From assembly GCF_019449565.1 (NCBI RefSeq), contig NZ_JAGRPM010000074.1, positions 1-49,002 of the forward strand: a stretch of 49,002 bases of DNA, read 5' to 3'. Below the pieces are notes generated by a model. That model was not told the origin of the DNA, made no database searches, and saw only the letters and a list, made by a program, of their open reading frames with translations. Made by a program: the position numbers and the translations under genes. Origin of the DNA: Rhodoblastus sp. GTDB lineage: Bacteria > Pseudomonadota > Alphaproteobacteria > Rhizobiales > Beijerinckiaceae. Positions 1 through 9,006 of the stretch are shown here, piece after piece (the first letter of the stretch is position 1; each line of letters begins with the position of its first letter).

Positions 1-369
1 GACAATGGCGCCCTTGAGCGATGATCCGCTCGTCAGCCTGCCCGTCCCGGCCGCCTGACCCATCCCGGCTCAGCCAGGAAAACGACGGCGCCCACCGTCA
101 GCTACACCACCATTTGGGACACGATCCCCATCAAAGTTCGAGTTGGCTCAAAAGCCACGCTTGGAGGCAGGCTCAGGCGACTGCGCTGACGCTCGTGGTT
201 CCTCGCCTTCATCCTTGGGACTCGGAGATGCTGAGCCAATGAGTCGAAGGTCCGGTTGGGGAAGCGCTAAATCGGGCCCTCGACCTACCTCCGGACTCCG
301 CCATTCTGAGTCCTTCGTTGACGGGATCGAACTGGCAGTCCTCGACCCGCGAGCGGGCCCTCAAGAAAA
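1..369. other. Region without a convincing gene
   Basis: The open frames here are short, arginine/proline/histidine-rich and have no recognisable family signature or good ribosome binding site. The stretch around 100-160 reads like the tail of a degraded mobile element rather than a host gene, but I cannot name a family. The region ends at the icd terminator. Confidence 0.4.
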
Positions 370-391
370 AAGCGGGCCTTTCGGCCCGCTT
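361..391 (-). terminator. Rho-independent terminator of icd
   Basis: A perfect 9-bp stem (370-378 with 383-391) has a 4-base loop. Read leftward it is followed by a run of T (complement of 361-369). It lies just past the icd stop codon, so it most likely ends the icd transcript. Confidence 0.85.
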
Positions 392-413
392 GCGTTTCGA
401 AAACCAGCGCCGA

Positions 414-1628
414 TCAGGCCGCCATCGCCTTCTTGAGGTTCTCGTCGATCTTGTCCAGGAAGCCGACGGTGGTCAGCCATTTCTGGTCCGGGCCGACCAG
501 CAGGGCCAGATCCTTGGTCATGAAGCCGGATTCGACGGTGTCGACGCAGACCTTTTCCAGCGCGAGCGAGAACTTCAGCAACTCGGCGTTGTCGTCGAGC
601 TTGGCGCGATGGGCGAGGCCGCGGGTCCAGGCGAAAATCGACGCGATGGAATTGGTCGAGGTTTCCTTGCCCTTCTGATGCTCGCGATAATGGCGGGTGA
701 CGGTGCCATGCGCCGCTTCCGCTTCCACCGTCTGGCCGTCGGGGGTCATCAGCACCGAGGTCATCAGGCCGAGCGAGCCAAAGCCCTGCGCCACCGTGTC
801 GGACTGCACGTCGCCGTCATAGTTCTTGCAGGCCCAGACATAGCCGCCCGACCATTTCAGCGCAGACGCGACCATGTCGTCGATCAGGCGATGCTCGTAG
901 GTGATCCTGGCCTCGACGAACTTGTCATGGAACTCGGCGTCGTACACTTCCTGGAACAGATCCTTGAAGCGGCCGTCATAGGCCTTGAGGATGGTGTTCT
1001 TGGTCGAGAGATAAACCGGCCACTTGCGCAGCAGGCCGTAGTTCAGCGAGGCGCGGGCGAAATCGCGGATCGAATCGTCGAGGTTGTACATGGCCTGGGC
1101 CACGCCGGGGCTCGGGAACTTGAAGACTTCCTTCTCGATGACCGTGCCGTCCTCGCCCTCGAACTTGATCGTCAGGCGGCCCTTGCCGGGAACCTTGAAG
1201 TCGGTCGCGCGATACTGGTCGCCATAAGCGTGACGACCGACGACGATCGGCTGGGTCCAGCCGGGCACCAGGCGCGGCACGTTCTTGCAGATAATCGGCT
1301 CGCGGAAGATGGTGCCGCCGAGGATATTGCGGATGGTGCCGTTCGGCGACTTCCACATTTCCTTGAGGTTGAATTCCTTCACGCGGGCTTCGTCGGGTGT
1401 GATGGTCGCACACTTCACCGCAACGCCGTATTTCTTGGTCGCCTCGGCGGAATCGATCGTCACCTGGTCATTGGTGGCGTCGCGGTTCTCGACCGACAGA
1501 TCGTAATATTTCAGATCGATGTCGAGATAGGGATGGATCAGCTTGTCCTTGATGAAATGCCAGATGATGCGGGTCATTTCGTCGCCGTCCATTTCGACGA
1601 CCGGATTGGCGACCTTGATCTTGCTCAT
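414..1628 (-). CDS. icd: NADP-dependent isocitrate dehydrogenase
   Basis: This cytosolic TCA-cycle enzyme oxidatively decarboxylates isocitrate to 2-oxoglutarate with NADP. The 404-aa protein has the length and sequence of the eukaryote-like, dimeric class found in alphaproteobacteria. It begins [20 protein letters not shown], and carries the [19 protein letters not shown] substrate-binding segment near residues 95-113 and the [13 protein letters not shown] cofactor-binding segment near residue 308. The ATG at 1628 fits the family start exactly. The gene appears to be transcribed alone: it has its own terminator, and about 135 bp separate it from the upstream kinase gene. Only the cellular binding mode (NADP rather than NAD) rests on family knowledge. 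Confidence 0.97.
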   Translation of the reverse strand: MSKIKVANPVVEMDGDEMTRIIWHFIKDKLIHPYLDIDLKYYDLSVENRDATNDQVTIDSAEATKKYGVAVKCATITPDEARVKEFNLKEMWKSPNGTIRNILGGTIFREPIICKNVPRLVPGWTQPIVVGRHAYGDQYRATDFKVPGKGRLTIKFEGEDGTVIEKEVFKFPSPGVAQAMYNLDDSIRDFARASLNYGLLRKWPVYLSTKNTILKAYDGRFKDLFQEVYDAEFHDKFVEARITYEHRLIDDMVASALKWSGGYVWACKNYDGDVQSDTVAQGFGSLGLMTSVLMTPDGQTVEAEAAHGTVTRHYREHQKGKETSTNSIASIFAWTRGLAHRAKLDDNAELLKFSLALEKVCVDTVESGFMTKDLALLVGPDQKWLTTVGFLDKIDENLKKAMAA

Positions 1629-1764
1629 GCGCAGAACCCTTCCCTAGGCGATAACGACCTTGGCGAGCGAGCCGCCGCCAATTCCGCCGCCCTATAGCAT
1701 CGGCCTGCCCGCGCGCCTAGTGCGGCTTTTGGCGAGTTTTTCGGCGAGGCGCCTTTAAAAAGCG

Positions 1765-2874
1765 CTATGCGCCCTTGCACGGAAAGACGACCTCGAAGGT
1801 CGAACCTACCGTCGGGGTCGAGGCGGCGGAAATGCGCCAGCCGTGGCGCGCCGCCGTGGTCTTGCAAATGGCGAGGCCTATGCCGCTGCCCGGAATATCG
1901 GCGCTTCTGTGAAGGCGGCGGAAGGGTTCGAAGATTTCGCCGCTCTGCGCGGCCGCAAAGCCGATGCCGTCGTCCTCGACGCTAAGGCGATGCTCCGCTT
2001 CGCCGGGCGCGAGCTTGATTCGGATGCGGGGAGGCTCGCCCGGCTTGTGATATTTGAGCGCGTTGGAGACAAGGTTCTGCACCATCTGGGCGGTCTGGGA
2101 GCGGTCGCCGTCCACGCGGAAATCTTCGCCCGAACATTCGACCTGCGCGCCGTGCTCGTGAATAACGTGCGAGAACGTCTCGAGCACGAAGGCGATTGTC
2201 TCGCGCAGGGAAAAGGTCTCCAGCCGATAGGCGTTGTTGAGAGAGCGCGCCAGCGAGAGCAGGTCGGCGACGAGATTTCGCGCGCGCTGGGCCGAGGCGG
2301 TCATCACTTCGGCGGCATAGCGCATTTCATCTGCATCTCCGTGCGCCGCGGCGGCGCGAAGAATGTCGCCAAAGGCCGCGATCTTGCGCAGGGGCTCCTG
2401 AATATCGTGCGACGCGACATAAGCGAAGCGCGACAGGCTTTCATTGGCGCGTTCCAGCTCGGCCAGCGAGTGTTTCAGGCGCGCCTCGCTCTCCAGCCGC
2501 GCGGAAATGTCGATGGCGAAGCCGACGACGCGCATCCCTTCCGGCGTTTCGACCGGCGTGAGGCCGATCTCGACGGGGAATTCGCTTCCGTTCCTTCGGA
2601 TCGCCCGCAGGTCGCGGCCGGCGCCCATCTGCCTTTTGCTGGGGGCCTGGCCATATTCTTCGCGCAGGTGGCGATGCTTGCCGCGAATACCGGCAGGAAC
2701 GAGTCGTTCGACGCGCAAGCCGTTCATCTCGCCCGGCGCGTAGCCGAAGATTTGCTCGCATTGTTCATTGGCCAGTTCGATCACGCCTTCGGGATCGACC
2801 ATAAACATGGCCGCCGGACTCGCCTCGAAAGCAAGGCGCAAAAGCTCGCTGTTCATCCGACTTGTTTCGCTCAT
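1765..2874 (-). CDS. PAS-domain sensor histidine kinase
   Basis: This is a soluble two-component sensor of about 369 aa. A PAS domain occupies residues ~10-125 (FEASPAAMFMVDPEGVIELA). A DHp domain of the phytochrome-like type follows, with the phosphoacceptor His at about residue 156 (VASHDIQEPLRK). The HATPase_c domain shows the N box (NLVSNALKYH), the G1 box (VEDDGIGF), the F box (IFEPFRRLH) and the G2 box (GSGIGLAICK). No membrane segment is visible, so it should sense a cytosolic signal. The start is uncertain: the frame opens at 2988, but ATG codons at 2898 and 2874 are closer to the PAS domain and I favour 2874. It is divergent from a response regulator gene at 3046, its likely partner. 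The ligand of the PAS domain is unknown. Confidence 0.88.
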   Translation of the reverse strand: MSETSRMNSELLRLAFEASPAAMFMVDPEGVIELANEQCEQIFGYAPGEMNGLRVERLVPAGIRGKHRHLREEYGQAPSKRQMGAGRDLRAIRRNGSEFPVEIGLTPVETPEGMRVVGFAIDISARLESEARLKHSLAELERANESLSRFAYVASHDIQEPLRKIAAFGDILRAAAAHGDADEMRYAAEVMTASAQRARNLVADLLSLARSLNNAYRLETFSLRETIAFVLETFSHVIHEHGAQVECSGEDFRVDGDRSQTAQMVQNLVSNALKYHKPGEPPRIRIKLAPGEAEHRLSVEDDGIGFAAAQSGEIFEPFRRLHRSADIPGSGIGLAICKTTAARHGWRISAASTPTVGSTFEVVFPCKGA

Positions 2875-2957
2875 GTCAGACTCGACGCTTTTTGCCATTG
2901 ATGAAAAAGTTGTGTTACAGTTTACGTGGATTGATAGTCTTGAAAAGAGAGTAATTG

Positions 2958-2972
2958 TGTTGCGTCGCAACA
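2958..2972. promoter_or_regulatory. 15-bp perfect palindrome between kinase and regulator genes
   Basis: TGTTGCG-T-CGCAACA is a perfect inverted repeat with 7-bp arms. It sits in the AT-richer divergent intergenic region between the PAS kinase and the response regulator. Position and symmetry suggest an operator for a dimeric regulator; no binding protein can be named. Confidence 0.45.
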
Positions 2973-3045
2973 AAATACAGCGGCGCAATATGCTGAAATT
3001 TCAGGCATTCGATTTTATACTCCCGCGCCGTAGGAGGTTGTTGTA

Positions 3046-3492
3046 ATGTCCGAGCAGGCGGATGGCGACGAAAAATTCTGTCACGTCCTGATTATCGAGG
3101 ACGATCAGGACGACGCTTTTCTGATCAAGCGCGCGTTGAACGCCGCCGCGGCGGAGCGCAAGATCACACTCGGCGTGACCCACGCGGTCAACGGCCTCGA
3201 CGGCCTCGGCAGCGTGGCGCGCAGCGACATTCTGAACCGGCTGCCCCATGTCATCGTCGTCGATCTCAACATGCCTTTGGTCGACGGGGACCGTTTCCTC
3301 AGCGCCTTGCGCGAGGACCTGCAACTGGGCGGGACGCCCGCCGCGGTGCTCACCACCTCGACCGAGACGCCGGTCCACGCCAAGGCGCTCGCCTCGGGCG
3401 CCAATGTCGTGTTCTGCAAGCCGAACACGCAGGACGAACTGGTCGAGATCGCCCGCCGGATCCTCGATATGGGCGTTCCTTTCAGGGTATGA
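3046..3492 (+). CDS. Single-domain response regulator (Rcp1-like)
   Basis: This is a stand-alone receiver domain of 148 aa with no output domain. Acidic residues IIEDDQDD lie at 17-23, the phosphoacceptor is Asp73 in VVDLNMP, the switch Thr lies in LTTST (102-106) and the conserved Lys is K125 in FCKPN. The family typically works in phosphorelays or acts by protein-protein contact, often paired with phytochrome-like histidine kinases. The neighbouring divergent kinase has the matching DHp type, so the two probably form one system. A strong ribosome binding site (AGGAGG at 3032-3037) precedes the ATG. The output partner is not evident nearby. Confidence 0.9.
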   Translation: MSEQADGDEKFCHVLIIEDDQDDAFLIKRALNAAAAERKITLGVTHAVNGLDGLGSVARSDILNRLPHVIVVDLNMPLVDGDRFLSALREDLQLGGTPAAVLTTSTETPVHAKALASGANVVFCKPNTQDELVEIARRILDMGVPFRV

Positions 3493-3584
3493 CCGGGACG
3501 ACAAATTCGCTTGCCCCAAATCCCTTGCCTTTTTGCTTATAATCACGCGAAAAGGGCGCCTTGCGGGGCGAGAGGGAAGGCGAC

Positions 3585-4418
3585 GTGGTCGGGGCCGGGA
3601 CTGACAGAACGAAGGTGCTGTTCGAGGGCGGCCCCGCAATCATTCTGGTGCGACCGCAACTGGCGGTGAACATTGGCATGTGCGCGCGCGCAATGGCCAA
3701 TTTCGGCCTGTCGGACCTTCGACTGGTCAACCCGCGCGAGGGTTGGCCGCGCACTGGCGAACATCGCGAGACCGCCTATGCCGCCGCCGCCGGCGCCGCG
3801 CATCTGCTGGAAAGCGCGCGGGTTTTCGATAGCGTCGCCGAGGCCGTGGCCGATCTCCATTTCGTCTGGGCGACTACGGCCCGCGAGCGCGGCCAGTTCA
3901 AGCGGGTCGAGGTCCCGGCGATCGCCATGGCCGAGACGGCGGCCGCGATCGCGGCGGGCGAGCGGCGCGGCATTTTATTCGGCCCCGAGCGCACCGGAAT
4001 GGACAATGACGATATCGCGCTCGCCAATGCGATCCTGACCTTTCCGGTCAATCCCGCCTATGGCTCGCTCAATCTTGCGCAGGCTGTGCTGCTGTGCGGC
4101 TATGAATTTTTCAAGGCGCGCGAAGGCGGCGCCATGCCCTATGAGCGCGAGGAGCGCTCGCCGCCGGCACAGCGCGAGATGATCCTGTCCTTTTTCGAAT
4201 TTGTCGAAGGCAAGCTCGAAGAGGCCGGCTTCTTCCGTCCCGTCTCGAAGCGTCCGGTCATGCAGCGCAACATGCGTAATATGTTCCACCGGATGGAGCT
4301 GACACAGCAAGACGTCCGCACGCTTTGGGGCGCGATTGTGCGTCTGGTGGAAGGACCGCGCGAGACGCCGCAGACGCGCAAGCGGATCAAGCAGCCCAAG
4401 GCGAAAGCGCCTGAATAG
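3585..4418 (+). CDS. trmJ: tRNA (Cm32/Um32) 2'-O-methyltransferase, TrmJ family
   Basis: This SPOUT-class enzyme uses S-adenosylmethionine to methylate the ribose of nucleotide 32 in tRNA anticodon loops. The sequence shows the SpoU/TrmH signature in order: RPQLAVNIGMCARAMANFG near the N-terminus, the FVWATTARER segment, then the knot motifs ILFGPERTGMDNDDI and FPVNPAYGSLNLAQAV, followed by a helical C-terminal extension ending in a basic tail. The frame is open from 3561 (TTG), but GTG at 3585 has a strong purine-rich site (AGGGAAGG) 5-6 bases upstream, so I place the start there (277 aa). It converges with the bpt gene, whose stop codon lies about 10 bp away. Assignment to TrmJ rather than another TrmH-like enzyme rests on overall resemblance. 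Confidence 0.88.
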   Translation: MVGAGTDRTKVLFEGGPAIILVRPQLAVNIGMCARAMANFGLSDLRLVNPREGWPRTGEHRETAYAAAAGAAHLLESARVFDSVAEAVADLHFVWATTARERGQFKRVEVPAIAMAETAAAIAAGERRGILFGPERTGMDNDDIALANAILTFPVNPAYGSLNLAQAVLLCGYEFFKAREGGAMPYEREERSPPAQREMILSFFEFVEGKLEEAGFFRPVSKRPVMQRNMRNMFHRMELTQQDVRTLWGAIVRLVEGPRETPQTRKRIKQPKAKAPE

Positions 4419-4427
4419 GCCGGAGCG

Positions 4428-5156
4428 TCAGCCCACGCGATTCCAGCCGTCCATGCCGAGGCGCTGCTGCGGCATGTATTGCGCCTTGTAGTCCATCTTC
4501 TTCGATCCCTGGACCCAATAGCCGAGATAGAGATGCGGGAGGCCCAGAGAGCGGGCGCGGAAGATATGGTCCAGTATCATATAGGCGCCGAGCGAGCGCT
4601 GCGGTTCCGACGGATCATAAAAGGAATAGACCATCGACAGGCCGTCATCGAGCACATCGGTGAGACAGGCGCCAACGAGCCGGCCACGGCCATCTTCCGA
4701 GCGCAGGCGATAGGTCGCCAGCCGGCTTTCTACATGGCTGTCCTCGACCATCATGGCGTAATCCAGCATGGCCATGTCCGCCATGCCGCCGTCGCTGTGG
4801 CGCGAGTCGAGATAGGTCCGAAACAGGGAGAATTGCTCGGAATCGGCGCGGGCGGGGCAGATCGCGGAGACGATATCGCTATTGCGCGCGATGATGCGCT
4901 TTTGTGTGCGGCCGGGCTCGAATTCCTCGCAGAGGATGCGCACCGAGACGCAGGCCTTGCAGTTTTCGCAGGCGGGCCGATAGGCGATGGTCTGGGAGCG
5001 GCGGAAGCCGGAATGGGTCAGGGCGTCGTTGAGATGCGAGGCGCGACGCCCGACCAGATGCGTGAAGACCTTGCGCTCCTCCTTGCCGGGAAGGTAAGGG
5101 CATGGCGCGGGCGAGGTCAGGTAAAATTGCGGCGGGTCGCGCGGCTCGCTGGTCAA
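4428..5156 (-). CDS. bpt: Aspartate/glutamate leucyltransferase (N-end rule)
   Basis: This aminoacyl-tRNA-protein transferase of the ATE/Bpt family transfers Leu (Bpt) or Arg to N-terminal Asp/Glu of proteins and marks them for ClpAP degradation. The 242-aa protein begins with [20 protein letters not shown], followed by the Cys cluster [14 protein letters not shown], both characteristic of the ATE N-terminal domain. The C-terminal GNAT-like half contains YSFYDP and [15 protein letters not shown]. Bacterial members are usually leucyltransferases (Bpt), hence the symbol; amino-acid preference is not visible in the sequence. It is the last gene of the leftward run from hemB, starting only 12 bp after the RDD gene stop. 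Confidence 0.9.
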   Translation of the reverse strand: MTSEPRDPPQFYLTSPAPCPYLPGKEERKVFTHLVGRRASHLNDALTHSGFRRSQTIAYRPACENCKACVSVRILCEEFEPGRTQKRIIARNSDIVSAICPARADSEQFSLFRTYLDSRHSDGGMADMAMLDYAMMVEDSHVESRLATYRLRSEDGRGRLVGACLTDVLDDGLSMVYSFYDPSEPQRSLGAYMILDHIFRARSLGLPHLYLGYWVQGSKKMDYKAQYMPQQRLGMDGWNRVG

Positions 5157-5168
5157 GTCCTTCCCCTA

Positions 5169-5636
5169 TCAGGCGCGGCGCAGCACGATGATTCCGGCGA
5201 GAACGTCGTGCAGGCATCTCTTGTCGCTGGCGAGCAGCGAGAACAGGAAAATCGGCGGAAACATCCAGCTGATGTAAAACAATACAGCATGGACGGCGGC
5301 GTAAAGGAAGGGCACGGGCGAACCGTCCACAAGACGCATCTCCAGATCCATGACCATCATGCCGGGGGTGGCGCGGCGCCAGCCCGAGACGGTCAGGCCA
5401 TTGTAGAAAAAGGCCACGAATGGAAATAACGAGGGCAGGAACAGCCAGGCGATCCCAAAGGTCAGCAGGCCGAGCACGATGAAGAGGACGCCGGACAGAA
5501 TCGTCACCAGAATGAGATCGAGCATTACGGCGACGATGCGGCGGCGGCGCACGCCAGCCAAGGCGCTCGCAGGCAGCGGGGCGAGAGGATAAACGGCGGG
5601 CCTCGCGGCGCCGCTCCAGCTGTTGGCGTTGCTCAT
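5169..5636 (-). CDS. RDD family membrane protein
   Basis: This is a 155-aa inner-membrane protein with an RDD-type domain. The first helix begins after GVRRRRIVAVMLDLILVTIL, where the family's Arg-Asp pattern is seen as R...D. A second hydrophobic block lies near residues 50-80, and a third follows the VSGWRRATPGMMVMDL signature, ending in a helix near residue 125 (HAVLFYISWMFPPIFLFSL). RDD proteins are mostly uncharacterised; some act as ion antiporters. It sits between the GNAT gene and bpt in a leftward run, an order I recall from other Rhizobiales. No specific role can be assigned. Confidence 0.85.
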   Translation of the reverse strand: MSNANSWSGAARPAVYPLAPLPASALAGVRRRRIVAVMLDLILVTILSGVLFIVLGLLTFGIAWLFLPSLFPFVAFFYNGLTVSGWRRATPGMMVMDLEMRLVDGSPVPFLYAAVHAVLFYISWMFPPIFLFSLLASDKRCLHDVLAGIIVLRRA

Positions 5637-5723
5637 ATGCTCCTGCTCCGATATCGGACTCGCGTTGCGAACTTACCGCGAAAGACTAATTTGGCGGCTC
5701 CGATGGCCCCGCGCAAGGGGCGC

Positions 5724-6269
5724 CTAATCGACCGTCGCCGGAGCGTCGAAAAACAGAAGCTGCGCGCCCCGGCGCGCTCCAGCCGATCCGCTTGGGCAGA
5801 AGCCGAGCCTGTGCAACAGGCGCCAGGTGGCGGAATTCTCGCGCGGGCATTCCGCCACGATCCGCCGGTCGGGAAAGGCTTCGCGCATCAGGCTGAGCAT
5901 GGCCCGCGCCGCCTCCGCACCGTAATGTTTGCCATGATAGGGAACGCCGATCCAGAAGCCGAGCTCGATGTCCGACGGGCCATGCGCGAGCGCCCCGACG
6001 CAGCCGACGACGGGGCCGTCGGCGCCGACGCGGACCGCCGCGAAACACCCCTTTTTGGCGCGGGGCAGGTCGATCAGATCCTGGGCGTCGGCGAGCGTGA
6101 AGGGCTGCGGCAGACGCGACAGGCCGGCCGCGCCAAGGGGATCGTTGGTCAGGACGACAAGCTGGAAGGCGTCGGCGGGCTGGAGCGGCTTGATGATCAG
6201 GCGCTCGGTCGCGAACTGCCCCTCCGGGAAGAGTCTCTCGCGGAAATTTTCTATTTTGGGCGCGCCCAT
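5724..6269 (-). CDS. GNAT family N-acetyltransferase (RimJ/RimL-like)
   Basis: This acetyl-CoA-dependent transferase resembles the ribosomal-protein-acetylating RimJ/RimL group. It has TERLIIKPLQPADAF near the N-terminus, ELGFWIGVPYHGKHYGAEAA as the core acetyl-CoA binding segment, and a C-terminal PRENSATWRLLHRLGFCPSG, the usual N-S-x(3)-L-x(2)-LGF motif. The open frame runs back to 6476 and would overlap hemB. ATG at 6269 has a GGAGGGG site 6 bases upstream and clears hemB, so it is chosen (181 aa). Substrate is unknown; nothing nearby specifies it. It lies between hemB and the RDD gene, all in one direction. Confidence 0.85.
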   Translation of the reverse strand: MGAPKIENFRERLFPEGQFATERLIIKPLQPADAFQLVVLTNDPLGAAGLSRLPQPFTLADAQDLIDLPRAKKGCFAAVRVGADGPVVGCVGALAHGPSDIELGFWIGVPYHGKHYGAEAARAMLSLMREAFPDRRIVAECPRENSATWRLLHRLGFCPSGSAGARRGAQLLFFDAPATVD

Positions 6270-6355
6270 GACCATCCCCTCCACGAACAGGCGGAAATGT
6301 CTGCACGCGACCAGCTGCGCGGGACCGGGCCCCGTCGCGGCGATCGTCACATGGC

Positions 6356-7408
<1,053 letters not shown>

Positions 7409-7453
7409 TCATATCGCGCGGGGCGGACGAAAAATTTTGCCGGGAAAGGTGAA

Positions 7454-7990
7454 ATGGACTATCGCTGCCGGGGCAAAAAGTTGGAGCGAAACGGGTTGGA
7501 AAAGGATTTGTCCGGAATCATCAGGGTCGGCGCAAAACGCGGCCTGGACGCCGCCGAGGCGCGCTGGGCGCTGGCGCTGACCCTTTTCTTCCGCCTCGTC
7601 TCGCTGCTTTGGATCATCGAAGGGCTGGAGCAATGGCGGCGCATCGTCGCGCCCGCGACCGGCTCCTTTCTCGATCTCTCACCCGCGGCCATGTGCGCGA
7701 CGATCTTCTTCGCCGTGCTGAATCCGATCGCGGCGGTGGGGCTGTGGCTGGTGGCGCCCTGGGGCGGCGTCGTCTGGCTGCTGACGCTGTTTGCGCAGGT
7801 TTTCGTGATCGTCGCCAAGCCGTCCTTTTTTCCCTTCGGCGGAATGCTGAAAATTGCCGATGGCGTGCTGCTGGCGCTTTACCTTTTCCTGTCCTGGCGC
7901 GCGAATTCCGCCTCCGAAGGAGGCTCGACAGTCGACCGGACCATCGCCCGGATGCGCGAGATGGCGCTCGGATTTCTGCGCCGGGGCTGA
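7454..7990 (+). CDS. DUF6163-type membrane protein
   Basis: This is a 178-aa protein of unknown function with about four membrane helices, near residues 45-65, 80-100, 104-122 and 127-145. The N-terminus is polar and the C-terminal tail is basic (DRTIARMREMALGFLRR). The ATG at 7454 has an AAAGGTGA ribosome site; the frame is open far upstream (from 6521), but that part is antisense to hemB and not coding. In Rhizobiales, proteins of this kind sit between hemB and the ldtR/ldtP pair, as here, which suggests a role in cell envelope biology. The family name is from memory of that synteny and was not checked against a profile. Confidence 0.7.
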   Translation: MDYRCRGKKLERNGLEKDLSGIIRVGAKRGLDAAEARWALALTLFFRLVSLLWIIEGLEQWRRIVAPATGSFLDLSPAAMCATIFFAVLNPIAAVGLWLVAPWGGVVWLLTLFAQVFVIVAKPSFFPFGGMLKIADGVLLALYLFLSWRANSASEGGSTVDRTIARMREMALGFLRRG

Positions 7991-8151
7991 CGCTGTTTCC
8001 GCGCCGCCGCTCTTTGTGGCGCGTCGCTGCGTCACATGGGGCGGCTGCGCGAGAGCCTTAACAAACGTCAACGTAAATACTTGATTTAATTCACGCAAGA
8101 TTCACTTCAATTGCCGCAAACGGCGGTAACCCGGGATTCAGCTTCTTATTT

Positions 8152-8161
8152 AAACCGGTTT
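8152..8161. promoter_or_regulatory. Palindrome upstream of ldtR, possible autoregulatory operator
   Basis: AAACCGGTTT is a perfect 10-bp palindrome about 80 bp before the ldtR start, in an AT-rich intergenic region with the character of a promoter. MarR-type regulators usually bind such symmetric sites near their own promoters, so it is a candidate operator. I have not matched it to a published LdtR motif. Confidence 0.35.
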
Positions 8162-8242
8162 TCATTCGCATTGTTTAGATTGCGATACATCGAGGCCGCC
8201 GGGCAATAATTGGCGGGCAATCAGATCGCAGGGAAAACGAAA

Positions 8243-8755
8243 ATGTCCAAAGTCATGAAGACCGAAATGTCCGCGCCGAGGGCCGAGCGTTGCGCCGAAG
8301 TCCGCCCGGTCTATCTTGAGGCCCTGACCCTGGTCGAGCGGCTTCATCGCCGCCTGCTGGACGTGATCAAGGACGAATTCGACCGCCGCGGCCGTTCCGA
8401 TATCAACGCCGTCCAGGCCCTGCTGCTCTATAACATTGGCGACTCCGAGCTGACCGCCGGCGAGCTGCGCACCCGTGGCTATTATCTCGGCTCGAACGTG
8501 TCCTATAACGTCAAGAAGCTGGTCGAAATGGAATATCTCCATCACGCCCGCTCCCGGATCGACCGCCGCTCGGTGCGCATCAGCCTGACCCCCCAGGGCA
8601 AGGAAGTTCGCGACATCATCGCCAATCTCTATGAAAAGCATGTCGTGACGGTCGAACAGATCGGCGGCGTCTCGGCGGATGAGTTCAAGGTTATCAACAA
8701 CGCTCTCGGCCGGCTGGAGCGCTTCTGGACCGACCAGATCAAATATCGCCTCTGA
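8243..8755 (+). CDS. ldtR: MarR family transcriptional regulator LdtR
   Basis: This 170-aa winged-helix regulator carries helix-turn-helix and wing segments at LTAGELRTRGYYLGSNVSYNVKKLVEMEYL and the basic SRIDRRSVRISLTPQGKE region (one unit, given by its ends). LdtR was described in Liberibacter and Sinorhizobium as a MarR protein that activates the adjacent L,D-transpeptidase gene ldtP and responds to small ligands; the same gene pair is present here. ATG at 8243 follows an AGGGA site; an upstream TTG at 8210 is less likely. It has its own promoter region and a strong terminator before ldtP, so the two genes are probably separate transcripts. Confidence 0.85.
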   Translation: MSKVMKTEMSAPRAERCAEVRPVYLEALTLVERLHRRLLDVIKDEFDRRGRSDINAVQALLLYNIGDSELTAGELRTRGYYLGSNVSYNVKKLVEMEYLHHARSRIDRRSVRISLTPQGKEVRDIIANLYEKHVVTVEQIGGVSADEFKVINNALGRLERFWTDQIKYRL

Positions 8756-8808
8756 AATCGCGGCGCATCGTTGCGACCGACGCGCCTTCCTCGATTTTTC
8801 TGAGATTC

Positions 8809-8835
8809 AGCCGGGCCGAAAGGCTCGGCTTTTTT
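8809..8835 (+). terminator. Rho-independent terminator of ldtR
   Basis: A 9-bp stem with one G-U pair (8809-8817 with 8822-8830) has a GAAA loop and is followed by a run of T at 8830-8835. It separates ldtR from ldtP. Confidence 0.85.
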
Positions 8836-8847
8836 GCAATCCCGTCT

Positions 8848-8881
8848 TGCGCGCCTTAAAATCCCTGCGCGCCTTAAAATC
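8848..8881 (+). repeat. Tandem 16-bp direct repeat upstream of ldtP
   Basis: TGCGCGCCTTAAAATC occurs twice, at 8848-8863 and 8866-8881, with an 18-bp period. It lies between the ldtR terminator and the ldtP gene, where ldtP control sequences must be. It could be a regulator binding site or a small duplication. Confidence 0.6.
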
Positions 8882-9006
8882 GCCGCGCTATTCGGGCCTT
8901 GTTAACCCTCGTGATTGATGCTCCGGTTCGAATTGCTCCTGTCACGCGCCCGCGCGCGGCGTCGGCGCAGGAACGATCCGGAGTTTTCCCATTGGGAGTT
9001 TTGCCG

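Noticed and set aside
1..300. Possible transposase remnant
   Set aside because: The resemblance is to general element-tail sequence only; no catalytic motif or terminal repeat is visible.
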